Notes: generated from the sequence alone by a model not told the origin. 64,000 nt of DNA from Triatoma infestans (GCA_011037195.1 JAAEAF010004291.1:81336-145335), one strand, 5' to 3'; numbered from the stretch's first letter, positions 22,550 through 32,409 are shown. Translations and numbers: made by a program.

Positions 22550-23718
22550 ACTTTCTCTTAATGCTGCTGTCGTGTTAAAATTTTCGAAATTAAAATGTTT
22601 TTACCGGAAATACATATTATCGGAAGTATGGTTGGAAAAAATGTTTTTTAGTGAAATGATATTGTGTGGTGTGTAAAAAAAGAAAGTTCAAACTTGATAT
22701 TTTGTTCAAGTTGTTCGACAAGGTTTTGGGTCAAAATCAGTCCACCGGAAGTATCAGTTTATTGTTAGGATTTTATTTTATTTTTTTTGCGATTTCCTCG
22801 AAAATGGCTCTAACTTGTTTATACTAACTATACAAACATATAATATTGACCAATAATGTTTTATTTAAAACAGTTTTCGGGGAAGACTTACTCCATGAAG
22901 ACACCGAGCTCAATTCTCGGTCCTATCACTTCTGTTTGTAACTTTTTCCGATAAAAGTTCATTTGAGGAAGTTTGGAACAGAAATGAAGTTATGCTTTCC
23001 TCTAGAAAAAGTCATTTCATTAGGTTTCATACGCACTAACACAGTACGATACCTCGAATTCTTCATTGGCAAACTTCTGACCTGAAATTTACATACACAT
23101 CTCAAACGACAAGAACTCAATAAAACGTTGCTAACTGCTTTCAAGATTCCTTGGATAGACAATCAAAAATGACATTTATACAAGAAAGAAGAGATATATA
23201 AAACCGATTCTGGACTTACGGACACGAACTGTCGGGTACAGCCAAGCATTCCAACATCTATCGTTTGCAAACTTACAGTCAAAAATCCTACGCCGAATAA
23301 CCGATATTCCATATTACGTCTCCACTAGAACTTTTCATTCAGATTTAAAAGTACATTTTATATAAGACTTGTTTCATTCTCACCTTTCTGCACATTCTAA
23401 TCTCCTAAATAGGACCAGCTGTCATCTTCACATCTTCCACTCATCGTCTGAGACGGCACTAGCCATGTGATTGGTCGACGGACGTCAGTAATTGATTCAT
23501 TTAGAGAGCCACCAGTGGGCGGTAACTGCTCTAAAGTTATTGTCAGTCATTTGCGGGACCAATAATTGCACCTCAACTTTCAATAGAAAAATATAAAAAA
23601 AAAGGAAGAATTTCCTCATTGTAATTAATTATGAAGACAATTAAACTTAAGACGATTTTGTAATTATAACTATGTAAATTGCAGAAAGAGAAACTCGTGT
23701 GAGTGTTTCACGCCAGAT
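22550..23718 (+). repeat. H-repeat interrupted by a Jockey-type fragment
   Basis: It starts ACTTTCTCTTAATGCTGC shortly after the previous copy and ends with a worn GAAAGAGAAACTCGTGTGAG, GTTTCACGCCAGAT. The unit landmarks stop near 22990 and do not resume before about 23630. The LINE fragment lies in between. Confidence 0.7.
23020..23400 (+). pseudogene. Jockey-type reverse transcriptase fragment, frame-broken
   Basis: Reading across frames gives motifs of the region after the RT palm: a leucine-rich stretch near 23070-23140, then near 23215 a block resembling WTYGHELSGTAKHSNI, and IYRLQTYSQK. Further on, a third frame reads RRITDIPYYVSTRTFHSDLK. This order (WTYG, thumb helix, PWYV-like, H-x-DL) is typical of Jockey-clade LINEs. 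Several frameshifts and stops make it non-functional. It interrupts the H-repeat. Confidence 0.7.
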
Positions 23719-23739
23719 TTTTTATTTTTATTTTTATTG

Positions 23740-23778
23740 GTTCAGACCAGTTTCGTATTTTCATCCGTGTCAGAATAT
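23740..23778 (-). ncRNA. Decayed hammerhead-like motif, family 3
   Basis: On the minus strand the order is CUGACA (one base short of CUGANGA), then C, GGAU-GAAA-AUAC, GAAAC and UGGUC. Stem II and the GAAA loop match the copy at 50146-50184. The missing base in the first catalytic box and the lack of stem I pairing suggest it is dead. Confidence 0.35.
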
Positions 23779-23790
23779 GATGCAGCAAGT

Positions 23791-24739
23791 CTATGTAGAG
23801 AGTTAACTTCAACTTTTAAATTTCAACTACATACCACACTATCGTTTGTAGGAGCCAGGAGGGATTCTTATAAGGAAGTTTTGGTATGTAGCCTAACATA
23901 AACACACCAAGACTGAAGACAATTTTCAAAAAACTATGTCTTGAGATCCAGCTGATCACAAAACGAGTATTTTTCCGAAGAAAAGCGTTCATATTTGATG
24001 TTTCATTGAGAAAACGTAAAAATCTTATTGATTAAAAACTTCTTAATTGTGTATGTATAAAAATTGTACATTGGAAATAGTAAAATGAAGTATAAGTTAA
24101 AAAAAAAAATAGAAATAAATTATAAAAAAAAAATGCACAGCCTTTATAATTTATTCAATACTGTTGTATTGCATAAGATTAATAATTGACCCCGGTCGTT
24201 TGAACTGTGCTTCTAGTTGGTGTGAATGCGCGCGCAGAATTGCAAGTATCTAGCGAAATATATCGATGTCGTATGTAATTCTTTTAATATATTTTTTTTA
24301 ATTTTTTTTTTCCTTTATTTTAACGCTATATACACAAATGAATTGTATATATTTATACTTGTATCCTTTATCCAATCGTATGGATTACACAATCGATTTG
24401 ATATTTATTTTGTAAATGGATAAAACATTAGTTTGATACATGTTATTTAAATATTAAATGGTTAAAAAAAGGGGAAATAAAAAAATAACAAATAACGAGT
24501 GTCATTAGAAAACAAATGAATAATAATAAATTACTTTGAATTATTATGATAATCACCTATACATAGGATTCACTACTTAAACTACTATCACGTCCAGTAG
24601 ACTGATCTAATGATGAGCAAAATGAATCCGCTTTCAGATTTATTGGTTTGGAATCAACTCCAGGTACAAAACCGATTCTCACGTTCAAGAAACTCCTTCA
24701 ACGGCTTCTTCACAAATTTTAAACTTTTAATTTACATAT
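23791..24739. other. Unassigned AT-rich stretch
   Basis: No gene recognised. A fragment related to the 145-bp tandem repeat (TACTATCAC..CCAGTAGACTGATCTA) lies near 24582-24622 on the opposite strand to the array. Confidence 0.5.
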
Positions 24740-25157
24740 TGTCAAAATTGAGTTTTCACCGGATATACACGTTCTGAGGTCCCCTGAGCCCAAAAAAGGG
24801 ATTTTTAGAAAATGATCTTGTGTGTGTGAGTGTGGATGTGTGAGTGAAAAGATACCTCAAAAACAAAAAGTTGTAGGAAGCTCAAACTTGGTATTCTATT
24901 TAGGTACTATCACTGTATCAGGCTTGAAGATTTCGGGAAAAATCCATGAACCGGAAGTGCCATTTTACTGAACGGTTTTGTTTTTCAGTTTTTTTTGTGA
25001 TTTTCTCGAAAACGGCTCTAACGATTTTCTTTAAACTTGGTATTATAACAACTACACATACAAAGAGCTGCAACTTTTATTTGAAATGTTTCTCCGCGAA
25101 AATTCATTTAAAGGAACTTCTGGGGGAGAGGTGGATTTATGGTTTCCTCTAAAGTAT

Positions 25158-25167
25158 TATTTCAGTT
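25158..25167 (+). repeat. Target-site duplication, left (10 bp)
   Basis: TATTTCAGTT, identical to 25385-25394. It flanks the hammerhead element and matches the AGTGCTATTTCAGTTTATTA sequence of uninterrupted H-repeats. Confidence 0.85.
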
Positions 25168-25206
25168 CAGAGATATTTTCCATAATAGCCTGCTTCTTTC
25201 TGTGGT

Positions 25207-25244
25207 CACCGACCGGTTTCGTGCGTTCGCCCATCATCAGAATG
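25207..25244 (-). ncRNA. Hammerhead-like ribozyme with intact core, family 1
   Basis: Minus-strand order: stem I CAUU, CUGAUGA, one extra U, stem II GGGC-GAAC-GCAC (one mismatch), GAAAC, then CGGUC with GUC as cleavage triplet, and stem I partner GGUG. All catalytic-core residues are present. Stem III is only the self-complementary ACCGGU, so activity would probably need two molecules pairing, as known for hammerheads with very short stem III. The extra U between A9 and stem II is unusual. Confidence 0.65.
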
Positions 25245-25273
25245 TTTTTGTCAAAACAGTGTTATTACGAAAA

Positions 25274-25311
25274 CATCCTGATGATGGGCGAACGCCCGAT
25301 ACCGGTCGGTG
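25274..25311 (+). ncRNA. Hammerhead-like ribozyme, one core change, family 1
   Basis: Plus-strand order: CAUC, CUGAUGA, U, GGGC-GAAC-GCCC, GAUAC, CGGUC, GGUG. Stem II is fully paired, and stem I pairs CAUC with GGUG. The GAAAC box has an A-to-U change at the base before stem III, which is expected to abolish or strongly reduce cleavage. It is the opposite arm of the same element as 25207-25244. Confidence 0.6.
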
Positions 25312-25384
25312 ACCACAAAAAGGACCAGGCTAACACAGAAAATATCTCTGATGCTTTCCAGTCTGCGGAATCAATCACAGCAAC

Positions 25385-25394
25385 TATTTCAGTT
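25385..25394 (+). repeat. Target-site duplication, right (10 bp)
   Basis: TATTTCAGTT, the partner of 25158-25167. Confidence 0.85.
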
Positions 25395-25913
25395 TATATC
25401 CCAATTCTGTCATCTAAATATGTTGTCGAAATCCTGAGTTTGAAGAAAATCGGATGACCGGAAGTGCCACTTTACTGAATTTTTTTTTTTTTTTTTCAGT
25501 TTTTTGTGACTCTCTCGAAAACTGCACCAACGAGTTTCTTTAAACTTGTTACACCACACAACAAATACAAAGAGCTACAACTTTTATTTGCAACATTTCT
25601 CCGGGAAAATTCATTAAAGGGGACTTTTGGTAGAGAGGTGGGGTTATGGTTTCCTCGAATGTCAGTTCAACAAAGTCCTGTACAATTCTGCCAACTAAAT
25701 AATATTAATTAGAATTATATAAGTTCCCGAAATTCCCAGTTTAATGAAAATCGGTTGACTGGAAATGCTATTTTACTTGAATAGGTTTTTTAGCTTTTTG
25801 TGATTTTCTCCATAAAAATGCCGACAGTTTTAAAGACTAAAAATAATTGTAAGTGTGAAGAAAATTTGCCAATTCACAATAAGAGAAAGTTGTGTGAATG
25901 TTTCTCACCAGAT

Positions 25914-26728
25914 TTTTTTTTTTCTAATTTATTAAAAATAAATAACATAAAATAAACAAGGGAAAAAGGGAAATTTAACAGGATTCTTTAAATTAACGTT
26001 CTTGTAAAGTATCAGTTACCATAGTGACAGTTCTACAAATAAAGTGACTTTAACGAAAGACACGTATTTTTTTTCCTTAAACACGGAAATGGCCGAATTT
26101 AAACGATCGAAAGAGAGAGTGTTAATAAAAAACATCAGAAAACAGTGAATAACATGTGTAGATGGAGAAAGTTAAGTTTCATCTTCCCCCACTATTTTAT
26201 GTTAATCATCGCATAACTTTATCAAATTCTTAGCTAGCACAGATGTAATGTAGCAAGAGTTTTTCTATTTTATTCTTAATTTTTATAACTTTTTTTTTTT
26301 AAATGATTATTAAATTAATAATTATGTTTAAATTTGTTTTTATAATTAATGTTTATTCATTGAAGCAATAAAAAAACAAAAGTTTGCTACGTAATTTTAC
26401 GATGTTGCACGGCTTTAAGCGAATAGAGTTACCATCTTTCTACAATGTATGTCTGTATGTTTGTATCAGAATAACTTCGAAATTTTCTGCAAATAATTGT
26501 ACGGAATTTTATTATCTGGATTGCTATTCAGTAGTGATTCAAATTAAAATAGGTTTTTCTATTCAAGTATTCTAACTTAAGGCACTTTGGGAAGAACGCT
26601 CATTGCATACATTTTTTGCTCATAACTGTTTGTTTATCAGTTCTATTAGAAAAGTGTATAAGAACAAATTTGTAGAGAAATGAGTTTACATTAATTTATG
26701 TTCTATGTAATTATTTTTTATTTCTTAA
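25914..26728. other. Unassigned AT-rich stretch
   Basis: No gene recognised. The open frame at 26384-26575 has no recognisable domain. Confidence 0.5.
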
Positions 26729-26938
26729 TTAAAGGCGCCTCAACATTTATGGTCATTGGCGGCGCTCTGAGCCTTCTCAGTGCACTGCCGGTCTCTTGTT
26801 ACAGACAACACTGTCCATCACTGGACAGTGAGCTGTAGAGGCTCCTAGGAAGAAAAAAATTTAAGGGTAGCAAAGCTCGACTCGAACCAGTGTCCTCCGC
26901 GTGGGAGTCCAGTACGCTAACCACTTAGGTTCCCTTTC
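26729..26938 (-). mobile_element. SINE, subfamily A
   Basis: The minus strand shows an A-type head (GGAAAGGGAACCTAAGTGG, then GTTAGCGTACTGGACTCCCA), a worn box B, the CTAGGAGCCTCTACAGCTC body and a GCCAATGACCATAAATGTTG tail. About 20 bases around the CTGTCCGGAGG block are missing. Confidence 0.85.
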
Positions 26939-27048
26939 CTATTATTGTTGTATAATTCTAAGAATGAAACTGCAACATTCCATTCAAAGCAATTCCATCT
27001 CTAGTTATCGATATCTGTCGATACCTAATCGATATGAGGTTAATAATT

Positions 27049-27737
27049 ACTTTCTCTTACTCCTAGTAAAAGGAAGTATTGTAATCGTGTCAAATTTTCG
27101 ATATTGAGTTTTCACCGGAAATATCCGTTTTGAGGTCCCCTGAGTCCAAAAAAGTGGTTTTCAGCAAATGGTCTGTGTGTTGTGTCTGTGTGTGTGATGT
27201 ATGTGAACAACATAGCTCAAAAACGAAAAATCGTAAGAAAGTTCAAACTTGATATTACGTTTAGGCATCACCACGGGATCTGACGGTGCGTTATGTGTCA
27301 AAATTCCTCAACCGGAAGTACTACTTTACTAGTTTTTTTTGAATGTTTTTGCGATTTTCTCAAAAATGGCTTCGACGATTTTCTTGAAACTTCTTAAATA
27401 AACTAAATATACAAAGATTGACAACTTTTATTTAAAACATTTCTCTAGGAAAATTCTTTTAATGGCACTTTTAGGGGAGGGGGGGTTGCAGCTTCCCTAA
27501 AAGTGGCATCATAGTTGATTATACAATTCTATCATCCAATCAAACTTAATTAGAAATAAACAGATGGCCAAAATTCCAAGTTTTAAGAAAATTGTTAGCC
27601 GGAAGTGCGCTTATACTGAACATCTTTTTCAGTTTTCGACGAATTTCGTTATATTTGGTACACAAACTATAACATTTGTCAATTATAATTTTGAGAACAG
27701 GAGTAAGAGAAAGTTGTGTGAGTGTTTCACACCAGAT
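27049..27737 (+). repeat. H-repeat, complete, two units
   Basis: Start ACTTTCTCTTACTCCTAGTA; end AACAGGAGTAAGAGAAAGTT, GTGTGAGTGTTTCACAC, CAGAT. The 15-bp subterminal inverted match is perfect. Internal landmarks: CACCGGAAATATCC, GT tract near 27174-27195, CAACCGGAAGTACTA, and a G-rich tract near 27473-27486. Confidence 0.88.
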
Positions 27738-27761
27738 TTTTTTTTTTTTAAACTAAAGTAA

Positions 27762-27770
27762 AGCTATATC
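27762..27770 (+). repeat. Probable target-site duplication, left (9 bp)
   Basis: AGCTATATC, identical to 28155-28163, flanking the family 2 hammerhead element. Confidence 0.6.
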
Positions 27771-27826
27771 AGTGATATGTTTGTACGGCATGGCCAGAGG
27801 ATTTTTTAAAGAAAAGATTCTTTATT

Positions 27827-27867
27827 GCTCTACGTTTCGGGTGCCATTGATGCCCTTCTTCAGGAGC
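27827..27867 (-). ncRNA. Hammerhead-like ribozyme, intact core, family 2, left arm
   Basis: Minus strand: stem I GCUC, CUGAAGA (fits CUGANGA), one extra A, stem II with three GC pairs (GGG/CCC) and a larger loop, GAAAC, GUA as cleavage triplet, and GAGC closing stem I with four perfect pairs. Stem III is the loopless palindrome ACGU, which needs a partner molecule. Compared with the opposite arm, changes in stem I keep pairing. Confidence 0.6.
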
Positions 27868-28016
27868 TCTTTAGGGTAGGAGAGGAGTGAACGTTGAGAA
27901 CGTTGAGACTTTCTTGTCTGGGGAGGTCCTGTTGCTGCCGAGGCTTTTTCTTAAAATGGTATCCAAATCTCAATTATTCAACTTTCTCAACGTTCACTCC
28001 TCTCCTTTCCTAAAGA

Positions 28017-28057
28017 GTTCCTGAAGAAGGGCACCAATGGTACCCGAAACGTAGAGC
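28017..28057 (+). ncRNA. Hammerhead-like ribozyme, intact core, family 2, right arm
   Basis: Plus strand: GUUC, CUGAAGA, A, stem II GGG-x-ACC-AAU-GGU-x-CCC (six pairs around one mismatch), GAAAC, GUA, GAGC. Stem I pairs GUUC with GAGC using one G-U wobble where the left arm has a Watson-Crick pair. This arm has the best stem II of any copy in the window. Confidence 0.65.
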
Positions 28058-28154
28058 AACAAAGAATACTTTTTCTTTAAAAACTTCTCTGGCCATTGCC
28101 GTACAAAACATCTCATTGTAATTTTAAGGCATGACGATTTGAATACCATTTTAG

Positions 28155-28163
28155 AGCTATATC
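28155..28163 (+). repeat. Probable target-site duplication, right (9 bp)
   Basis: AGCTATATC, the partner of 27762-27770. Confidence 0.6.
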
Positions 28164-28704
28164 CTTTCAAATTTGCAAATTTGAGTTTTTTTTTTTTTCT
28201 AGAAATATCCGTTTTATAAGGCTAATTAATACAGTTTAATCAAGAAATTTCCTTTAAAATAGCAACATTACAATGTTTTATTTGAGCTGGCCATAAAAAT
28301 GGTGATGGGGATTTTACTAGTACACCTGAGCAACATTATGTGGAGCGCACTGTATCAAAACCAATAAAACTCAAATATCTACACTGTAAAATCGCATTTT
28401 CGGTTAACCGATTTTCTTCAAATTTGGGAATTTTATCGATGCTTCATATATTTTTTAATATGATGTTGTGATGAAACCATATATTAGAAACTTAGTTTAA
28501 AGGAAAGCATAACGTTATTGTTCCCCCGAAACTCCCAGATAAAATCAATTTTCCTAGGAAAATATTACAAATAAATGTGTTAGATATTTATGTGTGTAGT
28601 TAATGTACGAAGTTTAAAGAAATTCGATGGAGCCATTTTTGAGAAAATCGCAAAAAACTAAAAGAAAACCATTAAGAAAAAGTCGGACTTTCGGTTGTGA
28701 TAGA

Positions 28705-29680
28705 TGCCAAAAATATATTTTCAAATATATTTTATTTAAGAAAAACCTAACATTCGCTTGCAAAAAAAGTACACACAGGTAGAAGACTACCGTTACAACA
28801 GAGAGTTCATGCACTTGCTTAGCATTGTCTTTTGCCCTTCTCAAAGGATAGGATTTAAACTGACAAGAGAAGGCATTCTTTCAAGAACAGTCTGTATTCT
28901 GTTTTCAAACAAGAACCGTCTGAACCAGATTCCAACCAGAACGCTTCAGGAATCGCTCACTTAACTTCAGTGCCAGTTATAGAGTTTAGCATTTATTCTA
29001 GATAAACAATTGGTTTATTAAGATGTAGCTGTGATATTGTAAAGTACTTAAATTCACTTAGAGAATATATTTATTTCAAAACAGTGGTGATCTTTTACAT
29101 ATTTCTAATACTTCTCTCTCTTTCTCAAACATACACACAAGCCCTTTACAAAACCGCTTACGCCACAAACTACAACTACTACAACACATCAAAAACATTT
29201 CATAAAGGGCTTGTGTGTATGTTTGAGAATGAGAGAGAAGTACTAGAAATAAGTAAAATATCACCACTGTTTGGAAATAAATATATTCTCTAAGTGAATG
29301 TAAGTACTTTACAATATCACAGCTATATCTTAATAAACTAATTGTTTATCTAGAATAAATGCTAAACTCTATAACTGGCAGACTGGCACTGAAGTTAAGT
29401 GAGCGATTCCTGAAGCGTTCTGGTTGGAGTCTGGTTCAGACTGTTCTTGTTTGAAAGCAGAATGCATACTGTTTTTTTTTGAAAGCAGAATATACACTGT
29501 TGAAAGAATGCCTTCTCTTTTAGTTTAAATCCTCTCCTTTGAGAAGGGCAAAAGACAATCCTAACTAAGTTCATGAACTCTCTGTTGTAAGGGTAGTCTT
29601 CTACCTGTGTGCACCCTTTTTGCCAGCGAATGTTAGGTTTTTCTTATATAAAATATATTTGAAAATATATTTATGCATCC
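28705..29680. mobile_element. Fold-back element with ~450-bp arms
   Basis: The left arm (28711-29147) is nearly the exact reverse complement of the right arm (29204-29675), apart from small indels and a short duplication in the right arm near 29450-29490. The spacer is only about 56 bp (29148-29203). The ends read AAATATATTTTCAAATATAT. Short CGGTTG-type sequence occurs at both borders but a clean target duplication cannot be fixed. Open frames in both arms mirror each other and have no domain, so it is probably a non-autonomous DNA element or dimerised arm. Diverged single-arm sequence lies at 47640-47950. Confidence 0.85.
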
Positions 29681-29773
29681 ATCACACGGTTGATACATTT
29701 TGCCCAAAATCTTCATGTCTGATGTGATTGATCATCAGTGATATTTTTTGTGATAGTCTGCTTTTTTCGGGTT

Positions 29774-29811
29774 CATCGACCGGTTTTTGGCGTTCGCCCA
29801 TCATCAGGATG
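29774..29811 (-). ncRNA. Decayed hammerhead-like ribozyme, family 1
   Basis: Minus strand: CAUC, CUGAUGA, U, GGGCGAACGCC, then AAAAAC instead of CGAAAC, CGGUC and GAUG. Stem I is perfect, but the G opening the GAAAC box is lost. The conserved boxes on both sides identify it; activity is not expected. Confidence 0.5.
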
Positions 29812-29961
29812 TTTTGTCAAAACAATGTGATAACATAGGCTTGCACAGAGCAAATTTAGTTGATATTTGGGTCTTACAATGAACTTTTTTTTAAAAAAAA
29901 AAGTGTATAAACTGAATTTCCTTTGTGCGCAAGTCTGTGTTATCACACTGTTTTGACAAAA

Positions 29962-29999
29962 CATTCTAATCATGGGCGAACGCCCGAAAACTGTCGATA
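29962..29999 (+). ncRNA. Decayed hammerhead-like ribozyme, family 1
   Basis: Plus strand: CAUU, CUAAUCA in place of CUGAUGA, U, GGGC-GAAC-GCCC (stem II perfect), GAAAA, CUGUC, GAUA. Two changes in the first box and one in the second make it inactive. It is the opposite arm of the element holding 29774-29811. Confidence 0.45.
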
Positions 30000-30285
30000 G
30001 CCACAAAAAGAAACAGGCTATTACGGAAAATATCTCTAATGCTTTCCAGTTCAGCGAACCCAACCTCAACACCTCAATACCAAGTTTGAGGTTTGTGCGA
30101 CTTTTACTTTTTTGAGATATAAGTGTTAAAGCACGCACATATATACATACATACATACACGATACAGAACACTTTTTTCGTACTTAGGAGACCTCAAATC
30201 ACGTATTTCTAGTGAAAACACAATTTCGAAAATCTGACCTGATCGCATTACTCCCTTTTACTTGGAGAACGTAGAGACAGAAAAA

Positions 30286-31639
30286 ATAAAGTTTATCAGG
30301 AGTCCAGTATCGCCATAAGTTTGGCACGTGCCTGGAAATGCGTGATTTACGATGGAATCCCTAGAAGGCAGTAAATAAGGTCAGAAAATGCTGCTAGAGT
30401 TGTTCAAAGCAGTGCTCTTCTCTCTTGGTTTCCTTTTTCATTTCTAAGCTCTTATTGGACTTGAGGTCTTATTAGGATAAATTTCATCTATGTTATTAGG
30501 ATAGACGTAACCCTTGCCACCCTTGCTTGTTCCGAGATAATATAATAAAACGCTAATAATTCTCGGGAAAGAATTGATATTTATCTAATTATAATTTGTT
30601 AAAGAATTTTTAATAATTCGATCATGATTGCAAAAAACAACAAAAAACAGACAGACTATTTTATAAACTTATGAAATCAGTGTAATACAGCTAGAAGGTA
30701 ATATTTTTAATTAATTCATCATATATAACAAACAGACAAACGAATCTACTGAAAAAGGCGAATGCCATTTGGATATAAATAAGGACGTATAATGTTTTTA
30801 AAAAGTGTTCATAATTTCTTATTTTTGACCTATTACATCATCATATTTTACTATACGTACATCAATGAATTAAAAGTTTGAAGGAAGAAAAAAAAAATGT
30901 AAACATTAAAGGTTTCTTCTTGGTTATATATATATATAAATATCAGGTTATATAAAAAATCTTGTATGAAACACTTGTACGAATATCTATTGTTGCGTTT
31001 TACGCAGTTATAATTGACTAATTCTGTTCTAACATAATAATTCTTACTAGATGTGTTAGTTGCTTTCAAATAAATGAATGGTTGAAACTAAACTTCAATA
31101 ACGACTTTTTTGAAGTAAGCATAACCTCTCCCCTTCCCATAAAACCTCCCTTAAAAAAGTTTCCATGCAGAAATTTGGGAAAGTAAAAAATAAATGTATG
31201 CTTTTTTATATAGCCTTGGTTTTTTTAAAATCAGCTGATTGAAATGTTCATATTGTTTGTAAATATGTTAAAAATAAAATAAAAAAAGTTCAAAGAAATA
31301 TTTTATTTATTTATTTATTTTGTCTGTAGGTAATGAAAGGTTTCGAGAGGAAAATTCTCATGACGATCCATAAACGTCACAGATCTGTAAAATACTGTAA
31401 GTATTTGAATATTAATTGCATTTCATTTTTTTATATACTATCTTTAACAGTGAGTTAATGGTTGTTTAATGATTCGTGTCAATATGGTTTACGTTCAAAT
31501 CAGAACTTTTTACTGAAAAGTGTAAGTTGCCCTATATGGGGATACATGTTGGGTTCCTAGCAAAATCAGTTAGTTCTTGTATGTGATTACATTTTATTCA
31601 AGAAGATAGCGCTTAAATCAAGCTTAAAAATAACATTTG
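30286..31639. other. Unassigned AT-rich stretch
   Basis: No gene recognised. It has a (TA)n block near 30928-30942, and a short H-like piece near 31100-31160 (AAGCATAACCTCTCCCC..AAAACCTCCC). The open frame at 30851-31069 has no recognisable domain. Confidence 0.5.
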
Positions 31640-31844
31640 AAATCTCAGATAACCAATCTGTAGAATCGGCATCTATGGTTTACTGATTTGTTTCAAATTT
31701 GGTATTCTAGGAATGATTTTAATACACGTTAGGCAGCTTACACACTGATGCAACGCAACTCACACGACCGACTTAAGCAACTAGTTGCATGAGACCGATG
31801 TTTTCACATTGTTGTACAATCGATGCGACTAGAATCTAGTCGAA

Positions 31845-32036
31845 ATGGAGTCGTCAGAAAATGAGGATGTTATTATTTCTTGGTATTTTCTTAGGAGAAG
31901 GAAAAGACGTTTCTGGGTGCACCCGCATTTTGTAGATAATTTTGAACGAAGAATGTTTGTAGCTGCAAGGGAACTCAATGACCCGGTTAAATTTAAATCT
32001 ATGTATAGGATGAGTCCAACCACCTTCTTAGTATAA
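31845..32036 (+). pseudogene. Harbinger transposase, N-terminal 63 codons only
   Basis: The ATG at 31845 lies just inside the left terminal repeat. The product begins MESSENEDVIISW and contains a basic RRRKRRFWVHP block, then RELNDPVKFKSMYRMSP, the N-terminal sequence that precedes the DDE nuclease in insect Harbinger transposases. It ends at a stop after TTFLV, where the deletion begins. A full-length protein would be several times longer. Confidence 0.8.
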
Positions 32037-32409
32037 TGTGTAAGGGTGTTGTGAGGAGATGTTGGTTGTCGATGATGAGTGATAAATAACACCTTAAGAT
32101 TTGGTTAAGATATATAATTTGATGTATATGTATATGACTGACTGCCAAGGACTTTACACTGTAGAGTTTAGAACTGAACTGAACTGACAGACTGACGTGG
32201 CTAAAATTATATGTACGGAGTGAAGTTAAACTGATTTGTAAATCAACAGAATGATATCTGATGTGCAAAACTGGATTCAACAGAATGATTCTCTGACTGT
32301 CCATCTCTTATATATATATATATACACTGGCCGAGCCTCTCCTCTCTGTGCGAGAGGGGCTGTTTCTCTCCGCTAGAGTGGATGAGTGGTGGGGGTTCAC
32401 TGGTTCACT

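Larger units (their letters stand above)
25168..25384. mobile_element. Hammerhead-bearing inverted-repeat element, family 1 (217 bp)
   Basis: It begins CAGAGATATTTTCCATAATA and its right arm is the reverse complement (GAAAATATCTCTGATGC, then CTTTCCAGTCTGCGG), so it folds into a long hairpin around TTGTCAAAACAGTG. Each arm carries a hammerhead-like motif in opposite orientation (25207-25244 minus, 25274-25311 plus). A 10-bp target duplication flanks it. The length of the duplication and the identical start in another insertion (39048) fit retroelement insertion better than a cut-and-paste MITE. A Penelope-like terminal repeat is the likely source, but no polymerase is present here. Confidence 0.8.
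24740..25913 (+). repeat. H-repeat with a nested hammerhead element
   Basis: The 5' hairpin is lost; the copy opens at TTGTCAAAATTGAGTTTTCA and carries CACCGGATATACACG, a GT-rich stretch near 24818-24843 and ACCGGAAGTGCC near 24950. The 3' end is AATAAGAGAAAGTTGTGTGA, ..TTTCTCACCAGAT. The host is cut at TATTTCAGTT by the element at 25168-25384, and the sequence resumes correctly after it. Confidence 0.8.
27771..28154. mobile_element. Hammerhead-bearing inverted-repeat element, family 2 (384 bp)
   Basis: The left arm runs from TTTGTACGGCATGGCCAGAG through ACGTTTCGGGTGCC and CTTCTTCAGGAGCTC to GGAGAGGAGTGAACGTTGAG; the right arm is its reverse complement, ending CTCTGGCCATTGCCGTACAA. A further 40 bases on the right (CGATTTGAATACCATTTTAG) pair instead with AAAATGGTATCCAAATC near 27955, so the right side looks like an arm and a bit of a second copy joined head to head. 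A 9-bp direct repeat flanks it. Each arm contains one hammerhead core, both intact. No coding sequence is present. Confidence 0.75.
29736..30072. mobile_element. Hammerhead-bearing inverted-repeat element, family 1, degraded
   Basis: It starts CAGTGATATTTTTTGTGATA, shares the ATCGACCGG, CATCATCAGGATG and TTGTCAAAACA landmarks, and its right arm ends GAAAATATCTCTAATGC, CTTTCCAG..CCCAACCTCAAC. The loop contains the GCAGAGCAAATTTAGTTGAT stretch also seen at 39155. Both ribozyme motifs carry core mutations. Confidence 0.75.
28205..30285 (-). repeat. H-repeat host, interrupted twice
   Basis: It opens with the variant 3' module (AATACAGTTTAATCAAG, then CTGGCCATAAAAATGG near 28287), continues through units to TCGGACTTTCGGTTG at 28682, resumes after the fold-back element at CGGTTGATACATTTTGCCC (about 29687), and resumes again after the second insertion at CAATACCAAGTTTGAGG, ending near 30280 with CTGACCTGATCGCATTACTC. 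Two later insertions are nested in it. Confidence 0.75.

Noticed and set aside
25168..25394. Ordinary cut-and-paste MITE
   Set aside because: Target duplications of 9, 10 and 12 bp in related insertions, and embedded ribozyme motifs, fit a retroelement better; not fully excluded.
27049..27761. Short open frames recurring within H-repeats (for example the ones ending near CTPDFFF)
   Set aside because: The same frames appear over homologous non-coding positions in several copies, with stops and shifts; no codon conservation is visible.
29076..29293. Matching open frames on both strands near 29.1-29.3 kb
   Set aside because: They mirror each other because of the fold-back arms and have no domain.
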